DNA of 64,000 nucleotides from Prinia subflava (GCF_021018805.1 NC_086247.1:141542102-141606101); one strand, 5' to 3'. Positions 47,768-61,685 are shown, numbered from the stretch's first letter. A program made the numbers and translations. Notes: generated by a model from the letters alone, not told the origin.

Positions 47768-47821
47768 ATTCTAGAGACCGTAAGGATTTCTTCCAACTCA
47801 AACCATTCTACAATTCTATGG
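47768..47821 (+). mobile_element. CR1 LINE 3' terminus relic (plus)
   Basis: GATTTCTTCCAACTCAAACC followed by ATTCTACAATTCTATGG matches the last ~50 bp of CR1, including the ATTCTATG terminus. Only the extreme 3' end remains. It lies in inverted orientation about 190 bp from the minus-strand relic at 47433. Confidence 0.65.
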
Positions 47822-50800
47822 CTGTATGTGTTTATGAAAATAAGACAGTTAGTCCGGGCATTTTTCATTAGGAAGTAAGAAAACATATTATCGTAAAAAC
47901 CTTACACTTTTCAGAGAAAATGAGTTACCAGATAAAACTGGAAAACAATTAAAATACTGTGCTAAAAATAAATTATACCATCAGGGCACAATTTCTTAGC
48001 ATTCTTTGAAGCAACCCTTTTGTACTTTAAGACTGGAGATATTTTGGGCTGATACAAAATTTTACACTGCTTTGTGTAAAGGTTAGGTATGGCTGACACT
48101 TGCAATACTTTCCGTCTGGTTCTTTCTACATAACCAGGAGGTCTAGGTCTATAAATATTTCCCATTATATAAACTATCCTTTCTATAAACTTAATGGCTC
48201 TGGAGTATTTATATAACCCAGTTAGTTTCCTAATATGGCCAACTTTCAGTTACCCCCAGTTACATCATCTTTCCTTATTACACCCATGTGTCTTCAGTGC
48301 TGTGTCATACGATCCCTGCAATTTGTGTGGAAAAAGCTGATAGCTCTCTTCAGTTTATGTCCAATTCCAGTCTCACCTTTACATCTTTGAACTTAATTTT
48401 GAGTATTTTAAACTTTTACAACAGTTCCTCCTAATTTTTCATTTCTGAGAAGTATTTATCTTTTTCTGCCTCTGTCATTCCACTGAAATACAATTTCTAT
48501 TTGTTTTATGAGCAGATCTGGGATGCCTCCCCACGTCCTGCTCAGCATGGGTCTGGCTGTGCAGCACTGCTTTTGCCAGCATCTGCCCAAAGTAATGCTG
48601 GTGACAGTCCTACTGCAGCCAGAGCCTTCTGAGCCTCTGCAGAGCTGACAGTGTACCTGGTGTGTGAATACACACCCAACACTGCTCTGCTCCTTGTGCA
48701 AAAGGGAAGTTTTGTTGAATTTTAATGACCCTGAAATATTTTTTGGCCCCTTTCTCACCCTGACGCAGAACACACTTGCAGCTCTCATGCTGAGTTTCAG
48801 AATACAAATTTGCAAAAGGAGAAATAAATCCATTTGATTTCAGGTAGTATTATTCTTCTCAGTGTGGATGCTTATAGAAACCTGGAGTTAAAATCTGAAG
48901 CATCACTCTTGACATGTAACCAACTTACTCAAAGAATTCTTTAGCAGCAAGAACAAAATTACAGGATTGCGTGGCCTAAGGAATTGAATTCCAGAGATTA
49001 CCTAGAAATCGACAACCTACACAATACACATATTCAAATCCATTTCCCTTTGAAAAGTTGAATACATGCAATATTTAGGACAAACCTCACAGTTAGACAG
49101 ATGAAAAAATCAGTAATGTAAAAAAATAGTAAAGTAAGATGTAAAAATTTATAAAAATTTACATATACAAACTTATGTATGGGCTTAAGACTTCTGCTGA
49201 CTTAGGGATCTCAAATATCAAGATTAAAGCTGTAAGACAAAATCATAAACTGTCAGACATAATCATCAACTGCATGTTGTCTGGAAGGGAATAGAAAGGG
49301 AAATGAGCAACATTCTAAAATAATCCAAACATAGCTAACAAAAACATAGGTGCAGAAAGTTTATAATCAGGACACGTGTAAATGCATAATGCTTTATCAC
49401 TCAGAGCTGAGTAATATTTGGAACTTAGACTTGTGGCAGCAATTCTATTATAATTGTGGCTTTTACTGTGTACAAGGTAACTTGTGAGTCCAGACACATC
49501 TGAACTGACTCAGGGTGCAAAGTTCATCTTCTGGAAATGCTGCAAACAAATGAAGTGGGTGGCAACAGTAATAAGAAGATGCTTCAATAAGATGGTTTAG
49601 CAGTTAATAATGTTCAGAACCTTTATTACCTAGAGCAAATATGGAAATATGAGATTCTGCGTTGTCTGAAATATGTGTGGAGTGAGATTTTTTCCATCAT
49701 GAGATGACAATTTCACTTACATTCTTTGAAAGTTATGGTGGTCCCTAAAGGACTTAATCACCAAATTACTAACTGCCTGGAATTACACTGGATTTATTTA
49801 AATAATCTACCACAGACTTTGGTTTCTCAGGTTTGCACTCTTTTCTGTAAATACCACAAAACTAACATGTATATGAATTATTTTGGTGGATCAGGATTGC
49901 AAGGGTCTGGACCTCTAAACTGTATCAGGAAGGTTTATCCAGACCCTGTGCCCTCATACAACAGTATATTTGTATTGCCTCATTGATTTTCTTCAAAAAG
50001 TGAAGTAAGCTGCAAAAACTTTAGAAAGGTGTCAAAATTTCACTCTTGATGTAAAGTATTATTGAACTGGAGCATCATAACATGGTCCAAAGTAAATAGA
50101 CATTTATAGAATATGTCTAGACTAAAAACTATGTAAAGGCAAAATGGCCAAGGGGAATACTACATTTAAATTTTTAAATTTTTTTTAAGAGAAAACTTAT
50201 TTATGCTTTGGGTAAAAGGGTATGGAACAAGCCTGGAGAAAAGCAAAAATTTAGAGAATATTGTTTGGTCTGTATGTTTGAGAAATTTGGAAAGGATCAG
50301 AAAGGAACCACTGAAGTCACCACATCGTGGCTCACCCCTCCCTCTGACTACATGGCAACGCTGCTGTCAGCAATGGAAAACTGGAAGTACGTGGTGTGCT
50401 TGGGAAAAAGCTTCATTTTTTGATAACTATGCAGTCAATTCAGCATGTCAGTGCTGTGGGGTTTTTTCCTATATTTCCAGTCACTGTCAGGTGTGTAACA
50501 CAAAGTAATAAAAGAATTAAAAATTATATCCCTTTCTTGGTACAGTACTCTTGGTACAGTACAGTGAAATCTCATATACTGTGGCACAGCCTCTCTGAAG
50601 TTATGAGATCATGTTTATCTATGTTTATATTTATGCTGTTGCTCTTCAAGTGTTTTGGTTTTCTTTTTTTTTTGTTTGTTTTTATTGGGTTTTTTTGGGT
50701 TTTTTTTTTTGGTTTTTTTTTGGTTTTTTAGGATTTTACAATGTCAGGTTTTTGGAGTTTGGTGAAGATTTGTGTTAGGTGTGGAATATTACATTGGGAA

Positions 50801-51811
50801 TGGCATAGAATGCTTTGGTCCCAGGTGAAAAGGAAGCACACATATTGATGAATTGAGAGCAATGGAAGAACACTACACTAAACAGTTTTCCACAAATAAT
50901 ATTTATAGAGAACATTGCAATAAGGATGATGGAAAAAAGGCTTCAGATGAAGGCACCCAACTGCTTTGGGCTTTCCAGTGTCATTTTCCCATTTATGTGC
51001 AATACTATAAAACCAGAACTCTTGGCAGATGTTTCTGAGGTTCAAAATTCAATGACTATTCCATCATAAATAGTAGAGGCATTAATGGAAAGATTTTTGA
51101 AGATATTTGTGAGACAGATTTCGCTCCTTCCCCACATAGCAGAGGCATTGTTTTCATTTCTGGCAGATTAACCTCAGGCCAGAATCTCCAATCTGTTGAC
51201 AGTGCTTATGACTGGATAATTTATTTTAGCTAAAATGTCTCCAAATCAAATAAAAATATCAGTCTACACCCCCAAAATCCAACCTAAAATTTAGGATCAG
51301 CCTTAGGCTGACAAGCTGCATTACTTCATTCTTTTAAAGGAATCTACCATTATCGTGTGGTAGTTTGAAGTGCCTTAGTGCTGTTATGCAGCAGAAAACC
51401 ACACTCATTTTTGTTATCTCACTATTCAGGCTGCTTTGGTCCCAGTTCAAGAGGACATTTCAGTCCTAATTTCAGTGAAGTCTGGATGTTGATCCTTAAA
51501 AAGGGGATGTAAGCCTTTAAATATATGAAGGTGACTGCTGGTTTGAACTCTAAACTCTAAACTTTTTCTACTCACATCAATGAATCCTGCCAATGTGTGA
51601 CAGCTGGGCACTGCTGGCTTTTGTTCTATACATGCAAGTCCTGCAGAAGTTTGCTAACTGAAACAGATGAAAGGAAGGCAAAGCAAGGGCTGGGTGATTC
51701 ATCCTGCTGCAGCTGTTAAATGTTAATTTCAAAATGACAATGCAAATCCTCTTTTTGGTGGTGATGTATTTGGGAAAAACCCCGTCACTTAAAAAGAAAT
51801 GTAAAATCAAG
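47822..51811. other. Unique non-coding sequence
   Basis: No gene is recognised. The minus frame at 48456-48833 (125 codons) covers a GC-richer patch but shows no family signature. A tandem 14-bp duplication (TCTTGGTACAGTAC twice) lies at about 50535-50562. The T/G low-complexity patch at 50652-50730 is listed separately. Confidence 0.5.
50652..50730. repeat. T/G-rich low-complexity patch
   Basis: Runs of T separated by G or GG over about 80 bases (for example GGGTTTTTTTGGG and GGTTTTTTTTTGG). Almost no A or C. Simple sequence. Confidence 0.9.
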
Positions 51812-52030
51812 ATCACAGAATCATAGGATAATTTAGGTTGGAAAAGACTTCCAAGATCATCAAGCTCAATCTTTGACCAAACACCACCATATCAACTAAA
51901 CCACAGCACTAAATGTCACCTCGATTTTTGAACACTGCTAAGGGTGGTGATTCCACACTTTGCTAAGCAGCCCATTCAGATACTTGACAACACTTTAGGC
52001 GAAAACATTCTTCCTGACATGGATTATTTC
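51812..52030 (-). mobile_element. CR1 LINE 3' fragment (minus)
   Basis: Reads the reversed CR1 3' end: ATCACAGAATCATAGGATAA, TTTAGGTTGGAAAAGACTTC, CAAGATCATCAAGCTCAATC, then ACTAAACCACAGCACTAAAT and AAACATTCTTCCTGACAT. It is moderately diverged and 5'-truncated. Confidence 0.93.
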
Positions 52031-54923
52031 CTTCTCCTATTGTTTGCTATAATCAGGAATTAATTCAGTAATTCACCCTATGTTCTATTTCATGCAAAAG
52101 TTTGAGCCATGAGTTCCTCATAATTCCCGATATTGTTATAATATACAATTTTATGTATTTACATATGGAAAGAACAAAGAAGTAATTAGGCTCATTTTCT
52201 TTAAATATAGGTTTCCTACTTTGTGAATTCAGATTTGTGCTTTAGCTGAAGTTGTATTATATATAGGGAGTATTAGAATGAATATAAGGAAAAAAGAGAT
52301 CCCACTATAAACTGTGAACTGTAAAAGGTAGAATTTTTTTTGTAGGCTAGGATTAATGTATGTAATGTGGAGAGAATTAGGCATACTTAATTTATCTGTG
52401 AAATATTTTCAATGGAATTAATCTGTTAACCCATTGCTGTAGAGATTCATTCTATTATTTCCTTTAAAGGAGTATGAACGCAACAAAAATATTCTTTGGT
52501 TGTTTCAGTACACCCAGACGATTAAGAGTTTCTCTTAAACAATCTCATGTATTTCACTTTTCAGCTTAGAAATTTCTTCACTGTCTTCTGTACCATCTCC
52601 TGTCTCTAAGCTATTGTTAGTGTCATATGGCTATGTCTATGGAAATGAAAGAATCAGTATTTTACTTAATTAGCTGGCCTTACACAGCCAGCAACTCTCA
52701 AAATTTGTATTCCCAGGCAGATTAATTTCAAAATCATTCTACTATTTTGTGAGCCAGAACTGAAAAAAATACATGCAGCTGATGTAGGTTGTCTAGATTG
52801 AAATGCCAAGTTGGTACTGGAACAAAAGATTAACCTTAGATCAAATATGAAGTGATTAAATCATTATATCATTGAATGTGTGTCTTGTTGAAATCTATAA
52901 ATTCTCTAGGTTCTAGACATTCCTTGGATTTCTACTTCCTCTGCAGCTTAAATTGTTACATCTCTTATTTGCTGGCACCTGAAGGCATTATTTAACTAAG
53001 GCATTATTTAACTAAGGCATATTTAACAGGCATTAGTCTGTTACTTGATGACCTATATGAGACCAGGGTCTTTGGGCAAGTCCTCAGTAGGTGCTCTGTA
53101 CACTTCTCTTCTCTGAATAGTTTCCTTGACCAGTCCCCTTGCTGACAGATTTTCTCCAATCACACTTGTAGGAGTCAGGAGAAATCTTAAGTTCACAGAA
53201 GTTGCATCAATGTGCAGATCACACAATCAACAACAACATCTGTCCCTTGGTGTTTCCTTGGACAGGCCAGCCCCAGCCCTTTGGGGACAATGCTGTGGTT
53301 CAGAGTGGCAGCCAGAGCGCTGCCAGGCTTTGTGCTGAGCACATGCACAGGCAGAGCACTTTATTCTCCCCTCTAAATCTCTGACGTACAGAGGTGGCTG
53401 GAGTTCAAAGCCCTGTGGACAGCCAATGGAAGTGGTATTTTGGTTGATAATGTCCTTCCTCCCTTTGCATTCCCACTTAGGGAGAAGTTGTTAGGGAAGC
53501 CTAACTAATACATTTTATTTTCAGATCTGGATTAGCTATGCTCCTGTGACCAATTTAACCCTAAACACATTGTAGTTTCATGTGTACTTTGCAAAGATGT
53601 TATCTTGCTTTTATGAAACATAGGGTTTTTTTATTCACTATCGATTTGGCAAAATGTGCTTGGTCTTGCTTTTATGTTCTGGAGAATATAGGATATAAAA
53701 AAATGAAAGTTTACTTTATGTTGACTATTTCCCATCCGTTTCTCAATTCATTCTAAATCAAGGTTAGAAATCCCCCAAAAATTAATTCCTGGGCCAAATG
53801 AGAAATGAGAAGGACTGTTGAGGTTAAACAGTGCTTTTTGGGAGTAAATATTAAATTTGTCCATATTTTTTACAGTATTTCACTCCAGTCTATCTCTAAG
53901 GAGCAGCCCTAAATCTTTCCAAGTATTATTATTTCAGTTCAATATTTCTATTTCAACATTTTTTGAAAGTCTACAACTCAATGTGATCTTCACTACACAA
54001 TGTAAACCCAACTCTTTGGAAGAAAAGAATGACTAAATGATTCTATTTGTGCTTCTGATCCTTTATGAATACTAATGCTCACAATCACAGATTAAATTAA
54101 TGTCAGTTGCCTCTGTCACACTTGGCAAATGAAACATAAAAGATTCATCTTGATATGGTAAGTTGTCCTTGACAGCAAATTAAAATCTTAATAAGTGTCC
54201 TACTCAGAAAACACATACATACACATACTGTTCATTCCTAGAAATCATGGGCAGTGTGGGTTCATTGTGGATTTTGTTTAATGAAAGCTGCCTATAATTA
54301 TGAATTATTTCTTAAATGCCCTGCTATGCTACAACAGGGATTTTAAATCTTAAAGGAAAATATTTTTTTCTACTGCCTCAGCATTTTGTAAGGACAACCT
54401 CAATAATGTACTGAAAGTGAAAGCAAAAGAAGCTGAAATACAATAATTTTATTTTTAGATTATGCTTAAAAGATTTTTTTCTCAAAGGCACTCAATTTTT
54501 TGTGGCTTTTTGCTGATAGAGAGAAGTTCACATCCTCCTCTTGAGCTAAAAATTGTCTTTTGTACACCTTTGAAGATAAAGGGAATGTTTTGCTATTGGC
54601 AAGAGTGGCAAGAGCAGTTCTCACTATTCAAACCTAGTTAGCTCACGTCTGGGTACTACTGGGTAGAAGGGAGGAATGGGAAAAGAAAAATACATATTTA
54701 ATTTGCTTTGGAAAGATGTGTAAATAAACAGCCAGGATTGTATATGTCAGACAGAGTACTTGGATTGACTTCTGTAAGTTATAAGTATTAAGGACTGAGT
54801 TCAACATGGTGGACAATAACATCTAAATTTAGAAGTCATAAATGACCTCTTGCTCTCTCATAACAGAAATTTATGTAATATATATATAACGGGCCTTCTA
54901 ATGAAATAAAATGATACTTAATT
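52031..54923. other. AT-rich unique sequence
   Basis: No gene or known repeat is recognised. A short tandem duplication, AAGGCATTATTTAACT in two copies plus a partial third, lies at about 52982-53030. A GC-richer patch at about 53240-53410 has overlapping open frames but nothing identifiable. Confidence 0.55.
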
Positions 54924-55127
54924 CTATCTGTAAATATTTTGAAATTCAGAGTTGATTTTCATAGCTGTAAAGATAACTTCTCTATTTACCTTATCCAGTA
55001 CAAGGACATTGTACAGTTTAACATAAGATGGAATTCCTTGGTAAGAAGCTTGCTGTATTTTGGCAACAGCAGGTGTTTGAGCAGCTTTCTGTTTTTGCAG
55101 AACTCTTTTCATCTGTCCTATATTCAT
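54924..55127 (-). other. Candidate coding exon or gene relic (unrecognised)
   Basis: The minus frame opens at an ATG at 55125-55127 and runs 67 codons. Splice-like borders exist inside it: acceptor GAATATAG before 55117 (poor pyrimidine tract) and donor AAG then GTAAAT at 54989. The enclosed 128-nt segment (54990-55117) reads QMKRVLQKQKAAQTPAVAK and then IQQASYQGIPSYVKLYNVLV, which looks more like real protein than most frames here. I cannot name the family. Confidence 0.25.
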
Positions 55128-55489
55128 TATATTTCAAGAGCTAATTTAGAGTTTTTAGGCTGCATAGCACTAATGTCCCCACAGCACCACATACAGAATC
55201 TTTAATTATTCAGTGAAAGTCTGCAGATACAGTAGTGTTTATGAATTTCTACAGAAAATAATTATGGCACATGTGCAGACCATACTTTTCTACATGAAAT
55301 AATCCTAGACTTTTAAATCCATTTTGTCAAACAACTAGCTCACATTCTGGACTAATGATCTATAAAATTTCATTTGTAGTGTAAAATAATACAAGAGATG
55401 AGATCTTTTAAAATCTTTGTAGAAGAGTTACTGGTGTGTGTTTCTATCACACTATCTGCACTTTATAATGGAACCAGTGACAGTCCTTT

Positions 55490-55614
55490 TTAGTGACAGA
55501 GCAGCTGCTGAGCAAGTACAGCAGCTGAACAGACAAGGTCATCCAAAAAACCCAGTATATCATGGAATAGGCATCCTTGTTCAGACTCAGCAGTGTTGCC
55601 ACACTTAAAGCAAT
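55490..55614 (-). other. Candidate exon with a short Cys-rich open frame
   Basis: A good minus-strand acceptor, TTGTTATTTGTCATTACAG, precedes 55614. One frame reads CFKCGNTAES and continues LGFLDDLVCSAAVLAQQLL to a TAA at 55490-55492. Another frame is open further. The CxxC pair is suggestive but by itself not diagnostic. The frame requires one base from a preceding exon, which the candidate exon at 55803-55966 does not supply in phase. Confidence 0.2.
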
Positions 55615-55760
55615 CTGTAATGACAAATAACAAGGTTTTGTTAAAATAACAGAATGACAATTTGTCCTCAGCTGAGTTTGGAGAAACTGTAAGTGTTAGA
55701 AGATATAAAATACAAGGATGTATGTATGTGAAGCTTTTGTTTCCATAAGGCCTTCCTGGT

Positions 55761-55976
55761 TCAGTTCAAGAAAGATGATCTCTTGCTCTTGGGCAGCTGT
55801 ACCTCTGTAACCTTTTTTATATTCACCACAAATCTTCTGAATACAACCCCAGACACAGAATGATCTATTTCTTCATGGCATTCTTTGGATTTAATTATAG
55901 CTTTGAGTCCTGTGGTAAGGATAGTGAATGAAACGCCAACTCTCTGATGTGCTTCAGTGACACTGCCTATAGTCAT
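55761..55976 (-). other. Candidate coding exon or gene relic (unrecognised)
   Basis: A 71-codon minus frame. A splice acceptor (CCATCTTTCTCTGCCCCAATGACTATAG on the minus strand, quoted over two parts: CCATCTTTCTCTGCC and CCAATGACTATAG) ends before 55966. The following sequence reads SVTEAHQRVGVSFTILTTG and AIIKSKECHEEIDHS, and a usable donor, GAG then GTACAG, lies at 55801-55802. The frame stops at 55761. It is protein-like in composition and has no recognised family. It could be an exon of a minus-strand gene or a decayed paralogue. Confidence 0.25.
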
Positions 55977-55979
55977 TGG

Positions 55980-57430
55980 GGCAGAGAAAGATGGGAATTA
56001 AAAACAAAGTATTAACTCTGATAAATAAGTGCTTTTAATAGCACCGTTAACTGGTAATGCCTATCAATGCTGAGAATACTTTCAAGGTGCCAGATTGTAT
56101 CCTTTTTTAGATGTTACGGTTATTCTGTTTGAACTTGGGTTTTCCATTTTGAGCTGTCTGCCTTTATGTCAACAGAAGAAAATATAATGTGCAGTTAAAG
56201 GCTAATCATTTTGGCAAATTTTAGCATCTTTAAAATGAGATTAACTTTCTGATACTCCACTGATTATATTGACTATATCTCTGTTGACAGTGGAGGCAAG
56301 CTACTTTGTAGACTTCTCTATTTAGTCTGAATAATCACATTTATATATCAAGTTGAATTGTAGACTTGGTAACGTGCACATCTTCACATGGAGATTTATG
56401 AGTACAGTAGCTGATCCCTGGGGTTTATACTTTTATGACTTGGCTGTGGGACCCAGTGTTCTCTTCCTGAATTCACTCATCAACAGGTTCCAGCTTCTGT
56501 AGCAAATAAATCTGAAGTTTTACAGGCTTTGTACAGCTTGTCAGCCCTCTGAGGGGATGTGGCACAGAAGGAATGCCCATGCCAGGAGGTGGGTATCAAA
56601 GCAGTGGGGTAAGGAGCTGCAGCTCCTACACATGGACAATTCCTACTGTGATGTAACTGTTGAGTTAGGTCAGAGATTGAAAATTGCCAGTCTAACACAA
56701 GATATTGAGAAGGTACCTAGAGAAAAAAAATCAGTTTTGTCAAATCTTAGAGGTTGAGAAGACAAAGATATCACAGATATTTTCAAATCTTTCAAAACTC
56801 ATAAAACTCTGTTCCTAAAAAAGCAGACATAACAAAAACACAATCATATTCAATGTTTAATGGAATTCTTTCTGATTTCACTTGCAAAAATAATAGAATT
56901 CTAAAATCAGATGCTGTTTCTGTGAATTTCATCCAAGTCTGAAAAAGGCTGCTTCCTTCTAAGCCTTTCTTCTATAGCATAATTGGGCTATTACTTGTTT
57001 TCCTCTTGAACTTTCTCTCTCCCACAGGACAGGCAAATCTTTTGGCCTGATAATGCAATCATCTTCAGGCATAACCTATACAGGACAACATCTGTCAGGA
57101 AAACATAAATCCTTTATTAAAAAGAAAAAAAAAGGTATTATCTTCAAGTGTTTTGGTTGTGAAGTGTCCAAGGCATGTGCACCTCACAGTCTTTCTTCAG
57201 TGCACATTGTACATTTGCATGGTGATGAAAACACTCCTTCATTTTTGACTGAGGTAATATGGAGAGGAAAGGGGCTGTGACTAATGGGTGCATCTTTGGT
57301 TTGAGGAAGAAAACTTTCCTTTTGAATTTCACCAGCTATCATCGCCTATATCTGCAAGCATTTCTAGGGCTGGAAATCTGATCTGAATGGAAAGTGCTGG
57401 CAGACTTGGTGTGTTTTGTTGCTAACGTGC
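55980..57430. other. Unique non-coding sequence
   Basis: No gene or known repeat is recognised. Overlapping opposite-strand frames at 56480-56757 are unremarkable. An A-run lies at about 57124-57133. Confidence 0.5.
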
Positions 57431-57439
57431 TGTCTGCCT

Positions 57440-57600
57440 TCCCCTGGCAGAAATCCTGGGATCAGTAACTGACAGATACCCATTGCCTGTGCTGACTAAT
57501 ATTTCCTGAGTTGTGCTCTGCAGCCTGTTCTCTGTGATTAATTGACCACATAAACCATATTTGTTAATGGGTTCATAGTATTTTCCTTAGTCAGTTGGCT
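57440..57600. promoter_or_regulatory. Candidate small conserved element
   Basis: Contains TGACTAATATTTCC, GTGATTAATTGACCACATAA and CCATATTTGTTAATGGG. No repeat signature and no coding frame. Enhancer-like texture only. Confidence 0.2.
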
Positions 57601-60600
57601 AAACAAATACTCCATATCTCTGAAGGCAAGGATACACTTTATTACTTCCACATATGGCTCTAAAAGGATGTGATACAGAGGAACACAATGTGCCTAAGCC
57701 AACAGGAAACTTTAAAAAAGAAACATGTACAAAGGCTCTAAAAATTTGTTTTTCTTCTCACTCAGTTTCTTGTATTATTCACTCCAGAAAAACAGGCCAG
57801 CAATTTAAACAGTGAAAGGAAATCTGGGGGGAGTATAGATAGCAGAAGAAAATTCAATAATATAAAATATTCAGTTTGTATAGACTAAGCTGTGATGTTC
57901 TGAATTTTGACCAAAATCAAAGAGGATTGTTTGGGATATGCTTAAGCTATTAAGAAGACAAAGTACTTCATAGTTTAGACAATGAGTCATGAAAACCCCA
58001 TGTTTGCAAACTTCTAGAAAAATTAAACACTAAACTCTGCCCCATAGATAGGTTAATACAAAGTTCATTTGGCCAAAATGCCTTCATTTGACTTACTTGA
58101 TCCTAAAGGATCCTCTGTGCCTGGATTTTTCTTCTAGGAGTAATAACTGAACATCTTCAATTGTTTCTCCAGCTATTTGTTCCCCACAAACACCCTCCCT
58201 CCCCAGCAGCATTGCTGTGCTTCCCTGAGGGACAGAGACCTCCCACCCTTGGGGAGCCTCTGACTGTGTGAGAAGGATTGCAAAGGAAATAGATTTCCTG
58301 ATAATTTTTACTTTAAGTTTTTAAATAAAGATGTCTTCTGTATTAGTTTGTTCCTAGGGAAGAAAATTTCTTAGTTTTCTTTGACTTGAAACCAGAAGCA
58401 GGAGTAGCAGGCTTTGACTTTTTATCTTTGTTGCAGATCTGGCAGATGACAGCAAAGGGAAGGCACCCAGGAAAAATACTGGGTAGAAAACTTGAATTAT
58501 ATCATGTCTACACTGTCAGACAATTTTACTGTCATGAATGCAGACCACTGAAGGGAAATCAGAAGCATGGAGCCAGATAAATTGTTTGTTTGTATGATTG
58601 TCAAATGGGGTGTCCATGGAGTTGAAATCTGGGCACTGTGCTGGAGTAATTATTACAGAAGAGCCCTGTTTTATTTTTGTTTCCTGCAGGATGGGAGGGT
58701 AGCTTTTCTCCATGCATGATTTTCAGAGCTGTGAGCTGAGTCACTGGGGTTTGGTGCAGTGCCGAAGATCCTGGCTTTGATTAGTTCTTCTTCTATTCTG
58801 AATCCCAGTACTTGAGCTATTCTGATGTATTTTATTTGTTAATAACTCGTATCTGTTAAGTGTGTGCTGTGCTAATATTGTAATTTTTAAAATTTAGTGT
58901 AAAAAAGTAATGTCATACTTTGCTTTTGATCAGCTGTGATGCCAAAATAGTTTTCTTTGTAATTCTGACTCACTATAGCTTGATTCAGATGGAAAACTTA
59001 ACTGCAATTTACCACAGCCAGGATTTAAGCAAATAGTGCCTTTACCAGCATCCCATGCTTAATATAAATTTTTAATATGTCTTTTCACTGAACTATATCC
59101 TGAATATCTCTAATCATTTATCACTTTTTTTCCCGAATTCCTGTGCTAAATCCAGATTAACTGTTTGTGGGTAATTACATGCAAAAGATCTTCTGATCTG
59201 ATCCTGCTCTTATGGGTGACAGAGAAGAGACACTGGAATAAGCAAACAGGAGTCTTCTAGGCTCTAGCATGTTCAGGGTACAACTACTTACATAATACTT
59301 ATATTTAAAAGGGCTTGTGTCCAAGACTACATGCCTGGTGCTCTCCCAAGCTTGGATGAAACAGGCAGGTTTCATCATGAGCTGAGGAAACAGTGTCAGT
59401 GTCAAAACTCTCACTCTGATGGGATAAATAGAGAAGTTAAAATTTGTCTAACAAAGTTTAAAAAGTTATTTTGTATTTTAAATAAAATTAATATATAGTA
59501 TAATAAGAAGTTAAGAAGAGAAAAGGAAAATCTTCCTGTTAAAATTAGTTTGAAATGGAGCATTCATTGTATAAAATTTCTCTATTCCTCAGATACAAAA
59601 GAACAGTAATATTGATTCACATTAGGAAATGATTTAAAGAAAATTTTCAACAGAAAATTTTATTCTAACAGAACACTATTTTGTAAAAATTTCAGAATAT
59701 TGTTTTCTTATCCTGAGAGGAACATCCAAAGTAAACTTTAAACCACATGCAGAGCTTCTTGAATCAGCTCAGTCATAAAATAGTTCATAAGCACTATACC
59801 AATATTCCTTTGACTCTTAAGAGAGGATCCTACCCCAGAAGGGCTTAAAATGTGTACAAATGTCCATCGTGGATATTTCACTCTCTTGGTAGTTACTGTC
59901 AGAGCCACCAGTGAAAGCTCCACAAAAAGGTGGAAACAAAATATATTTTTAGAAACATTTTCAGGCAAACTTGTAAATGCGTACTTCTTAACATCTGAGA
60001 GATGAAAACATTTTGTTATTTCCTCATAAAAATGCATGTTAGCAGCAGAAGGTAACAGAATCATGAACCTTAAAATGGTAGTGCCTAAAAATCACACATT
60101 TCTTTATCTGACAAAATCAGAAAATGTACTGGATGAAGAGAATAAGATATATGTGCAAGAACACTTTTCAGGTTTCATCACCTCTAAACAGAGCTAATGA
60201 CCTTTGGGAAGTGCATTGATAATAAATCTGGAATGGATTAATGTGTATGGAAAAGCAGGGGAGAAAATAGTTGTAGAGACCAACTGTAAATTCAATTTTG
60301 TACATGTCTTTCAAAAATGCTGTTTTAATGGTCCAGTGGTAGCTTACTTCTTGAGTGAAGCTTACATAATTGTCCCTTGCAAAACTATTCCTGCAATTTG
60401 GTTGTTAACAGAGAACTCATAGGCACTGTTTACGCACACAGCAACTAGGAATGCTCAGAGTTTGTAGGAATTATCAGACAGTAGTTAAAAAAGAATGAGC
60501 AAAAACATGAGTGACACCATTGCAAGGACTGTCTGTACCTTTTACAATAAGCTCTAATTGGAAACAATTCTCCCACTAATGAAAGTTCAAACAATAAATA

Positions 60601-61685
60601 TCAAGAAATCTGCCTTGCTGCAACTTGGAGGACAGTTTTAGAAACAAACAGAGTTGGAATAAAAAAGTTTTGCTAAATCAAACAATTATCTAAAGCTCTA
60701 TGCAGTCTTATACAGATAAAAGATTACAGGGCTGGTTATATAGAAACAGCTATAGTGCATTACAACAATTTTTACACAACTGTTTATAGCACAAGCTTAA
60801 GTTATTAGAGAAGGAAATGAATTATTAAGAAGAAACAAGTTACAAATATATTTCATACCATGGTTTTCTTAAAATTATAAAAATAAAAAATGCTTACTAG
60901 AGAGGCTACTGCATTTCATTGTAAGCAAAATGTTCCCTGCATGTAATACCCAGCTTTAATAAGTTTTTTTGAGGTTTATGTATTATTTGATCGATTCTTG
61001 AAGATGAGCAGTGGAAAAAGAGAGGCATATATTGAAATATTATTCTCTATTCTTATCAAGCAATACTCTTTGAAATTGTTTGTCCTCCAGTCCAGTGGAC
61101 TTGTGAAACAAGTCTGGAAGAGACATAGTAAATGCCATATAACTATATTTTAGAGATAAACATGTCAAAAGGAATGTGCCTATTCCTTGTGGCACAGAAA
61201 TGCTGCTTCCTTTTTAATATATGACATCTCCTGCTCTGGCAGTTTCTGAAAAAGCTTCTTAGTCCAAACTCACTCTGATGCAGCAGCTTTTAAATCCTAA
61301 GTTCACAATACAAAATATAGGCAGCTTTAAGGAAAACTGTGTTATTTATGAACTGCAAGTAACAGTTCAATAATTCAGGTCCATTAGTCATTTACTCATA
61401 TCTACTTTAGGTTCATCCAAGGCAGATTTATGAATACAGTTCATAACAAACAGTAGTCACTTCCCACTTCCTAAATCTGCTTAACATTTGTAAAAGTTGA
61501 AAAAATGTAAGTATATGCACTGAGGGGCTTGGAATCTTTATGTCTTTTATATAAATGTCAGAATTGCTGAAATGCATTTTTAAAGAAAATATCTGTAACA
61601 GGGACCATTACCAGAAACTCTATTTTGGAAAAAAAATCTGAAGGCTTTTAATTATGGAAAAAAATTGTGAAATAGAAGTGGGGGG
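57601..61685. other. AT-rich unique sequence
   Basis: No gene, RNA gene or repeat family is recognised. The minus frame at 59738-60064 (108 codons) and the plus frame at 60204-60422 have no recognisable domains and no splice or promoter context. Confidence 0.5.

Noticed and set aside
59738..60064. 108-codon minus frame
   Set aside because: No domain, splice context or codon-like pattern is visible; the length alone is within chance for AT-rich DNA of this size.
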